From Absidia repens (taxonomy: Eukaryota; Mucoromycota; Mucoromycetes; Mucorales; Cunninghamellaceae): DNA of 64,000 nt. Under the pieces are notes generated by a model that worked only from the letters and a program-made list of their open reading frames with translations, was not told the DNA's origin and made no database searches. Position 1 is the stretch's first letter, and every line of letters starts with the position of its first letter. Below are positions 1 through 11,665 of the stretch, piece after piece. A program made the position numbers and the translations under genes. The stretch is from NCBI GenBank assembly GCA_002105175.1, contig MCGE01000036.1:124001-188000 (forward strand), written 5' to 3'.

Positions 1-1385
1 ACATCATCGTCCTCATTTAATTGGAGGGGTTGTGTGTGGGCATCACCTTTTCATGGAATTTGGAATGGTATTCTTTTGGATTTTCAAGATAATGTTCAAA
101 GCTAATCATAGGCTCGCCATTTTTCTTTTGTTCCAAATAGTCTTTTGAGTGCAAGTGAGTGGCATAGACTTTATTCAACCGAGGATCTATAACAAAAAGC
201 AACAACGAAAGAGTCAGATCACATTTTTTGTAGGAGTAAAAATATATTGACTTTACTTTTATCATTGACCACTTTGCTTAAATCTTCTACAGGAACGAAT
301 TCATGAGGTAATTCCTTGAATACATCCATAGCACCCTACAAGTCATTCAAGTGTTAATTTCCCCCACCTGCCTATATTTCCCGTTATTTCCTTCTTATAA
401 GCTTACATGGGCCACATTTCCATCACCAGTAAACGCATAAACCAAAGGACCAAACTTTTCAGGAGTTCCTTGATCTTGGATCATATTTCCAACTTGACTT
501 AATGAGAGCCGAGCCGATGCCAAAGAAGAATAACCATGTGCCATCCCAAGATACTGTAATGAATAATGATCATCATCATCATAATAATAACATTAATATT
601 AAACAAAGGACATATATATAAAGCTTACCATGAAAGGGGTAGAATAACCCAAACCCAAGAAACGATGACCCATTCCATGTAGCATATCAATCATCCCAGC
701 TTTGCCTGCAAATTCACCAAAAGCTACCAACCGGTGGCCATGATCATCTTTCATCAATTCATAATCCATCAATCGAATATTCTATATTTGCAATAGATGG
801 TGTGTGTGTGTGAGTAAAAATAATATGACTATGATTTGCGTCCATCTTCGCCATTTTACCTTGTCAAGAATAGATTGTAACATTGGCATATTGCTGGCAT
901 TTCCTTTATGCGTATGCGAAAAGAAGACATAGGATTTATCCTTCAACAAGGATTCAGATGGCACTTCTTTGATCCCAAGAATAATATCCGCCTTGGATAA
1001 ATCTTCAGAAACAATGGCACCCGCCTATGTATAAATATATAAAAGAAAACCGAGTTGAAGCTTCTATGCTTTATATATTTTTTACATCCACAAAAAACCA
1101 CAACCCGCCCGCATGAATCCTTTTTTTTACCTTTTTATAATCGGCATCTGAATAAATCCGTTTTGTGCTTGGTTGAACATAAACATCAGTTCCAGTTTCA
1201 CGGACAAGTTGTTGGACAGCAGCAGGCGTCAAAGCAGTACGTCGTTCCCAACGGCTTTTGTCTTCTCTTCTTAAACCCAAGGTTCGGTATCCAGATGTAC
1301 CTTGAGAGGAATGGTATTGATATTTGTGCTGCTTGGCTGTTGTTGAATAGCAGCGTCGAATGCTTTGGTGTCGTAATGAAAGCAT
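1..1385 (-). CDS. AASS: alpha-aminoadipic semialdehyde synthase, LKR part (5' end only)
   Basis: Partial gene running off the left edge. Six exons can be read: 1385-1131, 1024-860, 781-629, 553-407, 335-257 and 186-47, all with GT..AG borders and consistent phase (313 residues). The last visible donor (GTGATG at 46) is weaker. The N-terminus is Arg/Ser/Thr-rich and lacks acids for about 20 residues, a mitochondrial presequence pattern. From residue ~37 the protein follows the lysine-ketoglutarate reductase (AlaDh/PNT N-terminal) domain of animal-type [16 protein letters not shown], then [25 protein letters not shown] and FTGDGNV. The family condenses lysine with 2-oxoglutarate to saccharopine, the first step of mitochondrial lysine catabolism. 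Whether a saccharopine dehydrogenase domain follows, as in bifunctional AASS, lies outside the window. It is divergent from the PPR gene at 2413. The LKR assignment is strong; bifunctionality is inferred. Confidence 0.85.
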
Positions 1386-2412
1386 TTTGTGTAAATGAGT
1401 AATATTAAACAATAAAGAGGAAAAAGAAAGAGAGAGAACGGGAACAAGATTTGTTTTAAATGTTACTATTCAGAAATTCTCACGATCATGCACAGCCGTG
1501 GAAAAAAAGGGAACCCCCCTGGATTTAAATCCCCGACATTCACACCTAAAACCATAGCACTCTCACGGCCCTTTTCCATGAATGTACTTGGAACTAGGCA
1601 GTAAGACCAGTAATAAAATGAAAATAAAAAACTTAATGTATACATATATATATATATTGAAAGGTGTCATTTATCAAAGCAACTTGTGCTTTGTTTTTTT
1701 GATACAAGATATTGACAAGGAAGCCATATGGCAGATCTAATAAAAAAAAAGAACCACATGATCACATGGGTTGTAATCAGATAGCTTATCATAGGAAACG
1801 CCCATCCCACTTTCCTGGGGAAGGCAAAACTCCCACGCATTTTATAATGGATCTATTCCTCTTTTTGCCCTTAACTTTATCATTCATCGTCATGACTCAA
1901 CGTTCTTTTTTTTACTTCCCAGGTCCCATAATTATATACAAAAAGGCCCCCATTGGCTCTATATTTTTACTCATATATATTGCATGAATGATGCTCCACT
2001 CACGTTTTGATAGGTAAAAGCTGGTCCAATCAAAAACTGCCTGAAACCACAACGAAGGAAGTGTAAATCTTTTTTTTTTTTTTTTTGATTTTTCAGACTG
2101 GCAAAATACGTATGAGGAAGGAACCCCCCTGACGTAGCAAAAAATATATTGCCAACGTATTTCAAATAAACTTTTTTTTGGTTAAAAGGAAAAACAAACC
2201 GTTTTTTTTTTTTCGATGATGAACGCCCCTTCTACAAACAAAAAAGGCGGACGGAGTAAGTCCAAGTTGTTTTGATTTTGAATTGGTTGAACACTGTAGC
2301 GATCGGCAGTTTAAATCATCAAAATCAAAGCAGAAAAAACAAAACAAAAACAAACACAACCCGTCTCTTATTTCTTTTTACTGCTCATTTTTTTTTTTTT
2401 TTTTTTTATTCA
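1386..2412. other. intergenic, divergent promoter region
   Basis: No convincing gene between the AASS start and the PPR start. The stretch is AT-rich with several T-runs (2071-2087, 2389-2407) and a TA repeat near 1642-1659. It must carry both divergent promoters. Short open frames here are interrupted by homopolymers and have no recognisable protein pattern. Confidence 0.6.
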
Positions 2413-4860
2413 ATGATCCCATGGCGACGACTTTCCTTGATATTATCAACAACTTGGCAGAGTAAACCTTTACACCTTGTTCCACGACAATCGCCGTTCT
2501 TTCCTTCGCGATCCTTGACGACGACCACTACAACACGCCTTGCTTCCTTTCAACATCACCATCAGCACCGTCCCCATGAAGCAAAGATCAAAAGGCGACC
2601 GGCATCCAAACCACCTGTATCTACCCAAGAATTAGCAGTGCAACAATCCATAGCATCACGAAACCTCAATCAAGCCAAGAAACAGCTGGCGGCCATGCAC
2701 GGCACGACATTGGATCGATTCCACACCTGGCGACCGTTGTTACTTTTGGCACGCAAAGGTCGGCAATCGCGTGATTTGGCCTGGTTACAAGACATGGTGG
2801 AGCATCAGGGCATGAAGCGGCATTGGGGGTTGACACCTGATTTATTTGATGTGCATGCGCTCATGTTCTGTTATGGTGTGCATGGCGATGTGGGCGGGGC
2901 GGAAAGGGCCATGGATCAGGTCTTGCCAGCACTGGGATTGACACCGACGGTATTTACGATCAATACACTGTTGGGATGTTATCAACGCAACAAGGCCATC
3001 GACAAGGCACTTCAAGTCCTGCATGAGCAACAAGAAGGGCTTTTGGATGTGGCGTCTTACAATACGGTGTTATCCATGTTAAATGTCGATCAACAATGGG
3101 ACAAGGCAACACAACTGTATCACAACAACATGCCCGTGACGCCGGACCGATATACATTCAGCACCATGCTTCATATCGCCACCCAGACCAAAAATGCAAC
3201 GTTAGGCTTACCGATCTATCAGCAACTCCATACCCTCCTCCTGCAGAATAATGATCATGATGATGAGAAACAACAACAACAGCCAAAGAAGAAAAGGAAA
3301 CTCAAATCGACAACAACAACAACAACAACAACAATGGATATTGCAACAGTGAATGCAATGATGGCATTCCAGGTCTCTGTCATGAAAGATGTCGATGCAG
3401 CCCTGGCCATCTATCAACACCTTTGTCAACACCGTCGTCATCATCATCGAGGCCAATTCACACCCGACACGATCACATGCAATATTTTATTGGACGGTCT
3501 TCTCAATCAGCAGCGCAACCCCGGCAAAACAGCAGCTCTGGTGCATCAAATGGAAACAAGAGGTCACCTTGTCCCGGATCATGTCACGTATGGGATCATG
3601 ATGGAGGCGGAAGTGATGATGGGGGATCTTCCTGGCGCCTTGACCTTGTTTGAAGAAGCACTAACGCACCAATCATCGACGACAACGACAGCAACAATGG
3701 GAAACAGCAACCATACGATGGAGCGGATGATGGCATGTTTGGCCAAGGCGGCGGCCACCCTGGATCATGATCACACGACCATGGAACGCCTATGGACGCG
3801 TTTAGCCACCACAGCAAAACACGGGGTGTCTTTGGATGTCAAGGCATACAATGGACTGATGCATGGATTGGCGAAACAAGGCCGAGCGGATTTGGCGCAG
3901 ACGTTGTATGATCGAGTGTTTCGGTCGCATCGTGTGTGTGTGGCGGATGTGGCGACGTTTAGCAGCTTGATGTTGGCGTATATCAATAGTGGGCAAGTGG
4001 ATGATGCGATGGAGATTTATTATGTGTTACGGGAACAACATTACAAACAACAAGAAACACGATTTGAACAACAACAACAACAGCAACGAAGAGGACGACG
4101 ACCGGTGATTGCATTGGACTCGATGTTTTATACCACCTTGATCTCAGCCTTATCTCAACAACAACAACATCACACTAACCATCATCTCTTGGATTCGGCG
4201 ATGGAGCTCTTTACCGATATGCGACAATTACGGATCCAACCGACGTTTCATACCTACACGGCCATGTTACATTGGTGTGGACAGAGCGGCGATCTGGCGG
4301 CGTTGGAGGAAGTGCATCGATTGATTAAAATGGATATGGCGTTGGATCCAGATGTGGGGATTTACAATGCATTGATGGATGGGTACAATCGAACCGATCA
4401 AATCGACCAGGTGCTTTATCTTTGGGACACCATGCTTACCACCACCTCCGCCACCAGGGGAGTGGGGATTGATGAAACCACCATCTCGATTGTCTTGGAT
4501 GCGTGTGGACATCATGGTCAGTCACGACGCGCAAAAGCCATTTGGTCCATGCTGTTGCATCGCAATGATATCACACTCAATACCAACAATTACAACTCGT
4601 ATGTAGAATGTCTGTGTCGAGTGGGTGCGGTCTCGGAGGAAGCACGATGGCGGCAAGCTTTGGAAGTGGTCACGTCCATGGTCCCTCATGGTCCTAGCCA
4701 TAGGAAGGTAGGCGCAGCAGCGGTGCCTTTACCCAATTCAAAAACATACAATACTTTGGCTAGCTTTGCAAGAAAATATGGTCTTGATCGCCATCATGAT
4801 ATAGTGGAACAATTGGATACCCTCAAATTAGAATTACAAAAAAGATCGCTCTTAGATTAA
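2413..4860 (+). CDS. pentatricopeptide repeat protein, mitochondrial
   Basis: Single-exon gene, 815 residues. The ATG at 2413 is chosen because the frame upstream encodes a Phe run from a T-tract typical of leader sequence. The N-terminus (MIPWRRLSLILSTTWQSK, then Arg/Ser/Thr-rich) looks like a mitochondrial presequence. The body is a series of ~35-residue PPR helical hairpins, recognisable by repeated patterns such as TPTVFTINTLLGCYQRN, DVASYNTVLSMLN, DVKAYNGLMHGLAKQGR, ADVATFSSLMLAYINSG, TFHTYTAMLHWCGQSG and DVGIYNALMDGYNRT. PPR proteins bind organellar RNA and act in processing, stability or translation of mitochondrial transcripts; the RNA target cannot be read from sequence. Low-complexity Thr and Gln/His inserts interrupt the loops (about 3310-3332, 4066-4083, 4156-4167). 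An AATAAA lies at 4928-4933. Confidence 0.9.
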   Translation: MIPWRRLSLILSTTWQSKPLHLVPRQSPFFPSRSLTTTTTTRLASFQHHHQHRPHEAKIKRRPASKPPVSTQELAVQQSIASRNLNQAKKQLAAMHGTTLDRFHTWRPLLLLARKGRQSRDLAWLQDMVEHQGMKRHWGLTPDLFDVHALMFCYGVHGDVGGAERAMDQVLPALGLTPTVFTINTLLGCYQRNKAIDKALQVLHEQQEGLLDVASYNTVLSMLNVDQQWDKATQLYHNNMPVTPDRYTFSTMLHIATQTKNATLGLPIYQQLHTLLLQNNDHDDEKQQQQPKKKRKLKSTTTTTTTTMDIATVNAMMAFQVSVMKDVDAALAIYQHLCQHRRHHHRGQFTPDTITCNILLDGLLNQQRNPGKTAALVHQMETRGHLVPDHVTYGIMMEAEVMMGDLPGALTLFEEALTHQSSTTTTATMGNSNHTMERMMACLAKAAATLDHDHTTMERLWTRLATTAKHGVSLDVKAYNGLMHGLAKQGRADLAQTLYDRVFRSHRVCVADVATFSSLMLAYINSGQVDDAMEIYYVLREQHYKQQETRFEQQQQQQRRGRRPVIALDSMFYTTLISALSQQQQHHTNHHLLDSAMELFTDMRQLRIQPTFHTYTAMLHWCGQSGDLAALEEVHRLIKMDMALDPDVGIYNALMDGYNRTDQIDQVLYLWDTMLTTTSATRGVGIDETTISIVLDACGHHGQSRRAKAIWSMLLHRNDITLNTNNYNSYVECLCRVGAVSEEARWRQALEVVTSMVPHGPSHRKVGAAAVPLPNSKTYNTLASFARKYGLDRHHDIVEQLDTLKLELQKRSLLD

Positions 4861-4880
4861 ATACCTAGATTTAGCTTGTC

Positions 4881-4918
<38 letters not shown>

Positions 4919-5855
4919 TTTCTTACAAATAAAGATTTTTTTTTATATGTTGGCCTATATTTTATCGTTACTATCATTTAGTCTTTGGTGACTGATTGGG
5001 TGTGATGACATGTGATTGGTTGCTAGGTTTACATGGATGATTAAGAAAATACGATTGGGCTCAGAAATGGATTGTTTTTGTGAGCGAGGACCTCCGGTTG
5101 GTTGTTGTCAGGCTCATAAAGCCTTTTTTTTTTTTTTTTTTTGATTGGCTTAGAAAATTGATCAAATTCATGCAACTGAATCAAACGCGATACGCCATGG
5201 TATTATTTTTCCCCACCTTTTTTTTTTCACTATCATCACCCTCCCCTTGGATTATTAATGTTGATGGTTGTTATGGTTCATTAACAGATATTCCATTTTA
5301 GTCTTTCCCATCATGTCTTGTAAATTATATTAGCCCCTATTGTATGATTGTTTGTTTGTTCTTCTTCAGACTTTTGTTGATCATTCATCGTTGAAGTCCT
5401 TGTTATCATAATGAATCTCTCTCCTTCAGTTTTTACTTACTATGCTTCAATAAAATATCTTTTTTTGATGGTGCAAACAGCTGATATCCCGTCATCACTT
5501 CCATTTTATAATATTTTCATATTCAATTCTGAGATCCCTCTCTATCTCTCCCGTAACTCAAGCTGTAATATTAAAGCAAGTTGACCTTTACTTCCTTGAG
5601 ATTTCAATCAACCAGAACCCCCCCCCCTTATTAGGCTCACGTGCAATTTGCCAGCCCAATGAATGCCGTCCCCCAGCTTCTTTGTTTTTGGTTTAACCTC
5701 CTAGATCATCCATCCACTTCCTACTACTATTCAACAACCAGTAGATAATAATGATATATCAATTTTTTTTATTGAAATAGATATGCATAATATATATATA
5801 TAAGTAGGAGATAAAAATAATAATAAAAATAAAATAAAAAGATTCTATAAACTAT
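4861..5855. other. intergenic, convergent 3' ends
   Basis: Space between the convergent PPR gene and GH27 gene. It contains a T-run at about 4887-4917, AATAAA at 4928-4933, further T-runs at 5104-5122 and 5218-5228, a C-run near 5621-5628 and a TA repeat at 5790-5802. I see no coding pattern. Confidence 0.6.
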
Positions 5856-7449
5856 CTACGAGGAGGGAGGGAGTGGAGTAAGTAAAAGCAGCTGGCATGC
5901 CCCAGGTTCCAAACGTGTCGAGTAACTAGAGTCCCACACGCCCAACTCTTTGCCAGTCCACACATCCGAGATCCGAGCACGCTGGCATCCATCCAATAAC
6001 ACATCTGCCAAATCAAAGCGCACTTCCAGATCCAGCCACGGCGTGCCATTATCCACCACCGCCGTCACCGCACTTGTCGCGTCTTTGTCTTGTTGTTGTT
6101 GTTGGAACGAGAGAGGATAATAAAAGGTATTGAAAAGCCCAACACACACCACAGAGTCATCGAGGGGTTTCCACCACACCTGTCTGTAATGCCAGGGATC
6201 TGTGAAGGGGAGCGGGGTGGCGATGCGACCGATTTGATGAATGTCCAGCACTTGCGGGTGATGCAGCATGGCCACGTATTGGTCGGGAAGCAGACGAGGG
6301 TCGGCGCCAATACAAAACACCGAACTGACCAGCGCCCAAAATGTCACATAGGTCCGTCGCACCACATCACTGCCAAGCCCATCAATACACCGTGCATTCC
6401 AAGGCGTGGTCATGCCAACCAAGACGGCATCCAAATCCACATAAAAGCCTGTGTGTTTCCCCACGACGTTGCGCTTGGCCGCCCACCGAGGCACAAAGGC
6501 AAACCGATCCAACACACGCTGCGGCGACGTCATGGTACGTGTCGAGTAAGATTCAATATCGATGTAAATCCGTGCGCCATTGGCCATCACCGCCCATTCA
6601 TCGGCATACGCCACATCCAAATACCATGATAATTCCGTCCAAATCCCACGTCGGCGAAAACTACGTCCCATCAGTTGCAACGTCCGTCGTGTATCGGGCG
6701 CCAAGTCGGGCGTGATTTGATCCCCACTGCCCGGTCCACACCCATCGATTTTCACATACCCGACCCCCCACTCATCCGCAAACAAACTGGCCATGGTATC
6801 GAAATAATGCGCCACCACTTCATCATGCACATCCGGCATATACGTCAGACCCCGAAACACATTCCCCTGTTTGCGTTGTTGTGTGTATTCCCCTAAGGTA
6901 TGGGTGGTGCCCTTGATCGGTAAATTGTGGTGCGCCGCCGCCGCTGGGATCCCAGGTAAAAGATAGATGCCCAAGATATGCCCATTGCGTCGTAATTGTT
7001 TGCTGAGATGCCCAAGCCCCGACGGAAACAGATCGTCCCGGTACATCCATCGCCCATACCCATCCACCGTGTTGCTCCATCCCGAATCCAAATTGATGTA
7101 CTCGTACCGCGGTAGCTTGACTTTCATCGTATCGGAGATTTCCTGAATGTTCGTCTCGTTGAACCTAAAAAAAAAAAAAAAAAAAAAAATAGAGGTGTTA
7201 TCATATGCGTGTGTGTGTGTGTGCGAAAGGGGGAGGGAGGAATTTTGATGTTACCAAGGGGAGATATTCTTGCCTCCATAACCATCCACATCATCCAGTA
7301 GTTGTGTTGACCATGTGGAAAACCCTAGCAACGGTTTCTTGGCCCAATTGGGAACACTTTTGCAAAAAAATGTTAGTACAATCATCTATATGTAGATATT
7401 GAGCGGGTTGTTACCTTTCGTCATTGTCGTCATCGTTAGCATGTATCAT
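5856..7449 (-). CDS. GH27 alpha-galactosidase-like glycoside hydrolase
   Basis: Three exons are supported: 7449-7415, 7356-7255 and 7164-5856, phases consistent, 481 residues from the first in-frame ATG at 7449. The open frame continues upstream as codons for TIPTHAGRSELDNK, so the true 5' end, and any signal peptide, may lie further right. The protein shows the GH27 (beta/alpha)8 pattern in order: LGFSTWS near the start, YEYINLDSGW (normally DDGW), GYVKIDGCG with the expected nucleophile Asp about residue 186, ARIYIDIES carrying the likely acid/base Asp about 248, GFYVDLDAVLVG, and FWALVSSVFCIGAD. The family removes terminal alpha-galactosyl residues, usually in secreted or lysosomal settings. 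The acid/base context is divergent, so activity is likely but substrate is uncertain. It lies tandem to, and downstream of, the DDHD gene. Confidence 0.8.
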
Positions 7450-7739
7450 CTTGTTGTCGAGCTCAGACCGTCCTGCATGAGTTGGGATAGTCAATCTATA
7501 CAGATGAAAATAATAAAGAAAAAAACGAAGTTTGTCTTGTGGGGTTCATCGGCTTTTTAAAAAATCACGAGACTATCGTCATTTTTGTATCACTTGTTTG
7601 TGTGCATAGTTTTTTTTATTCCGTAGCAAAAATAAAATTAATCAATGACTATAATATATATATATATATATACCACCTAAGGGAGGAAGAAGGGGAAGGG
7701 GAATCGATCCTTTCTAAACTATACTGTAGCACAACACAC

Positions 7740-9229
7740 TTATCTATAGGTTTCTCTAACAATAAAGGCCGCCACATCGATATCCTAGAAAATAAAAAAA
7801 AATCAGAGCCTTGTGAGTATACTCTAGGGGTTCCTTTCCTTTGTATGAACCACATGATGCTACTTTTTTTTTTTTTTTTCTTACCTGCCAGTATTGCATA
7901 TGAGCATTAAATGCATTCAAATAGGGGTTTTCTAAAAGACCTTCTTGTAAAGCATAATCTACACGACCATTCAAATTCAGTAGTTTCAATTTCCGCGCGC
8001 CGTGTGAGTGAGGTTGAGTGGGCAGTGGAGCGGGAGGCGAGTGCCGTGAATGGGTTGTTTTGAGGCCCGAGGAAGGTTGGCGATTCATGGCGATGGAAGG
8101 GGACGACGAAAATGCATAGGCAGGGTCGCTGTTGGATCGAATGCGTTGCGTATTGTTACTGTTGTTGTCGTGACTGATGAGGCCAGGAGGTGTGGTCGTG
8201 GTGGATGGGGGAGTCAAGTAGCCGTTCGTGGTATGTTTATGATGATGATGATGATGATGCTCGGATGGGTATGGTGGATGCTGTGTTGCTGCTGTTGTTG
8301 CTGCCGCTGATGTAGAGAAGGTGTTAGATGCTATGGGTGGTATGGAGATAGAGTCATTGGATGCCGCTGAAGAGGCCGCCATTGCCGCCGCTGCTGCTTT
8401 TGTTTGTTGCAAGTCGTCATCACTTTCATCGTCGCCATTGTCACTATCGTCATTATCGTCATCGGTGCTTGATGCTGTGTTGTCCTTATACATTTGTTGT
8501 CGAGAAAGTCCAAACCCTCGCATCAAAAGATTGGTGGTGAGCCCGACCTTGAGCGATTCATACATGGCACCCGCACGGTTGGCAATCCCGGAACCTACAT
8601 TATATCCAGCATCAAATACACCTTTCAAACCCCCTTTGACGTATGGTACAGGTTCAGGTTTCATTTTGGCGCTATAATGGCGACTGATCAATGGTTCAAT
8701 ACGGTATGCGACAGGATCGGCCTACATGGTGACAATATAGATATAAAGAAAAAGTAAGAGTTGACATCCCTCTTTTGTCCTTTTGTGTTTTTGGGGGCAA
8801 GAATGACAGCATGATTCTCCAACTTACCTTATGGAATATATTGTAGAGATTTTCAACAGCAGGATAACAAATGGGAATAGGTGATGCGGATGTGGATGAG
8901 ACGTCAGCAAAGGATCGTTGAGAGGAAGATGTCAATGATTTGCGAGAACCAATTTTGAAGCCTTTCAGTAACAAGATGATGCCCAGAGGCGATCCCACGG
9001 CGAAAAAGTTCTGGACCTGGAAATTTAAGGGCGGGGCCGTTGGGTTGCTGAGCGAGTGTGGTATAGAGCTGTTGCTGCTGCTGTTATTATTACTTTTGTT
9101 GTTGTTGTTGCTATTGTTGCCTTGTTGTGCGAGATCGAGTGGTTGAGTGGTAAGCATATCAAACGCAAGCATAGACTAACCAAATAAATAAAAATACTCC
9201 ATAAATATCCCAGCCCTGTGATTTTGAAT

Positions 9230-9282
<53 letters not shown>

Positions 9283-10673
9283 CTTACCCCGAGCGAATGA
9301 CCAATAATCGTCACTTTGCCAGCAAATCCAGGGTTCCTTTGTGTATAAAGCCCATACACTCGATTCATTTCCTTGGAGATGATATTGATCATTTGGTCCC
9401 TGTATTTCGGTGTCATGTATAAAGGAACTTTTTTTTTCAAAACAGTAGGGGATCACGTTAGTCTTCTTATTCTTTTCTCCCTCATCAGTTTTTTTTATAC
9501 ACTTACTGTCCATCAAAACATCAGAGACAACAGTACGAATATTTGGAATCCCATCTAGTGTCAGTTCATCCAGTGTCGGACATCCATCATCAATGCCAAG
9601 CATACCAAGGTCCGCCTCAATACTTTCATCATCATCCGAAGCAATTCCAAATTTGATATCTTGGCGCCATAAAATCGGTAAGACAAGAATGCCATTGGTA
9701 CGTTGTGGTGTGCTTGTTGCGGCAATACCTGTTGGATACGCTGTTTTGACAGTTTTGCGAAAGGAGACAATATCTAATTTCAAAAAAACAGGAATATCAG
9801 TATGACATATTTTTTCAAAGGGTGTACAAAAACGAAGGGGGGTTGTTTGTTTTTTATTTTACCATCAACAAAGTTTTGGCCTGTTTTCTCGGTCATCTTT
9901 TGCCCAATACTAGAATTCACCACCAAAAAAAGTCATTCGTCTCGTGAGTATGTTCCTTTTGATATGAGCTACTGCTTTTCCTTACCCATGGACAGCAAAG
10001 ACAAGATGGTCGATTTTTCGAATTTCATCATCTTCATCTTGATCCACATCATCGACATCCTGTAATGGTGGCTGAGTGGGTGTAGGTGATCGACTACTGT
10101 TGTTGCTCGTTGTCATATCTGATTCATCCATTGCCTTTTCGTCCGCCGAAGATTTCGTTGTCGTTGTTGGTTTTGTTTTGGTGGATTGGCGTTGTTTTTC
10201 TACTTGTTCGTATCCACGGATTAATCGAGTACCACCCATATTTTGTTTGTTGGTGAGCCTGGTGATGATGCTTTTGGCGATTTTGCTACTAGCGCTATTT
10301 CTGTAATAATAATAATAAAAAGGATCCATGAATCTTTTTATTCCTTTATGTCGTTTTTTTTTCCTTCTTTCTTTTATTGAAAGGGGAACTTACGATAATA
10401 ACCAGGCCGTGTCCGCACCTGTATAAACAATATATTGACCCAAATACCGTCCCAATAAATTCCACTGTTTTTCCACAGGTTGTTTGGCCAACGTCATCTC
10501 CAATTTCTTTTCTTCCACTGTGGCCGTGGATGAGGATGGTTCGTCAGTTTTGGCTTGAGGGAATGAGTATCGTTTAGAGCTGCTGCTGGAGAGGTCGGTG
10601 GCGGATGGTATCGTACTTGAATCTTCTACAGGTTGTTGATTTTCATTGTTGTATGGTTTATGTTTACTATGAA

Positions 10674-10706
<33 letters not shown>

Positions 10707-11468
10707 AATTCAATGAATCATGCTATCTCTCCTCCTCCTTATTATTATTATTATATATATAAGACTTACTAATAACCAATTTCAATTTGTTCGGCCAGAT
10801 TTTCTTCACATGGGTCCCATTTGGAACCATCGGCCTGCATAAACCAAGTTGCCCGTCGCACTTCATACGTCGCGCCTTCCCAATAAACAGGACTGATAGT
10901 ACGTTCATAAACATCCACTTCAAATAATTGATCTTCGTTGACGGATACCTTGGCACGGACATCGTTTCCCTAAACCAAACATATAACCAAGTCAGAATCA
11001 CATCCTTCCCCAGCTCTTTTTTTTTTTTTGGGTGGGGTTTAATTTTTTTTTTTTTTTTTTTTTTTTTTTTGTGTATTACCTGATAAGCCTTTTCAAGCGC
11101 CATAGAATCCCGTTTTGAAAAAGCAATCCATTTGGAAGGAGGTTTAACTTTTGGTGACGAGGGACTTTTGGGGGGTTTCTTGAGATTGGTGGTACTTTTG
11201 GCTCGTCGAATAGCTAAAGGGTCAACGACCGGCTGGTCAATAGCATGAAACCTTAAATGGCGATGGGGAAAGAAAGAGAGGAGAGACACACACACTTAGT
11301 ATAGATAGATATATATATTACACACATATATAAAATGTAAAAAGTTTTTCGTTACCAGTGAGCAGTAAGAGCAGGGACATCAGGATCAGGAATGAGACTT
11401 GTTGGTCTTACTGAGCGTCGTTTATGTTGTTGTTGTGGATAAACAGAAAGATGATCATCACTTTCCAT
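7740..11468 (-). CDS. DDHD-domain phospholipase A1 (PA-PLA1 type)
   Basis: Eleven exons: 11468-11356, 11251-11080, 10969-10770, 10666-10394, 10300-9986, 9909-9863, 9773-9507, 9427-9288, 9175-8828, 8721-7885 and 7784-7740. All junctions are GT..AG, phases close, 918 residues. The first ~190 residues contain a WWE-like stretch (YWEGATYEVRRATWFMQ). The lipase core has DHLVFAVHGIGQK and, at ~505, the nucleophile elbow GHSLGS, then FFAVGSPLG. The last ~300 residues form the DDHD domain with RIEPLIS, NRAGAMYESLKVG, GRVDYALQEG and a C-terminal WQDIDVAAFIVRETYR. Family members hydrolyse phosphatidic acid or other phospholipids at ER/Golgi or mitochondria. Asn/Ser/His/Asp-rich inserts of low complexity sit in exons 9 and 10. 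The 5' end faces PPIL2 across 197 bp. Confidence 0.9.
9232..9277. repeat. 46-base A homopolymer in DDHD intron 8
   Basis: Uninterrupted run of A on the plus strand (T on the sense strand of the gene), directly inside the intron after the GHSLG exon. It is among the longest homopolymers in the window. Confidence 0.95.
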
Positions 11469-11665
11469 CGCAAAAAGGTGCAAAGAATGAGGATGAGAAA
11501 GAAAAAAAGAAAAAGGCAGAAAGGGCGCGAAAGCCCAAAGAAAACCTGACCAACAAGGCTAGAATGAAATCAATTTCAATTCCCGCCCGCTTTTTTTTTT
11601 TTTTTTACTTTAGTGGTGGGAGCCAACCGCTCCACTCTTTTTTTTTTTTTAACTTCGACTTAAAT
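11357..11665. promoter_or_regulatory. bidirectional promoter region, DDHD gene / PPIL2
   Basis: Start codons of the two divergent genes are only 197 bp apart (11468 minus, 11666 plus), so both promoters must overlap or abut. The span includes a purine-rich block (~11485-11540), a CCCGCCCGC box at ~11581-11589 and two T-runs (11590-11606, 11638-11650). No clear TATA box is visible. Confidence 0.5.

Noticed and set aside
1712..2165. Open frames on both strands upstream of the PPR gene
   Set aside because: Composition follows homopolymers and AT-rich sequence; no domain, no splice structure.
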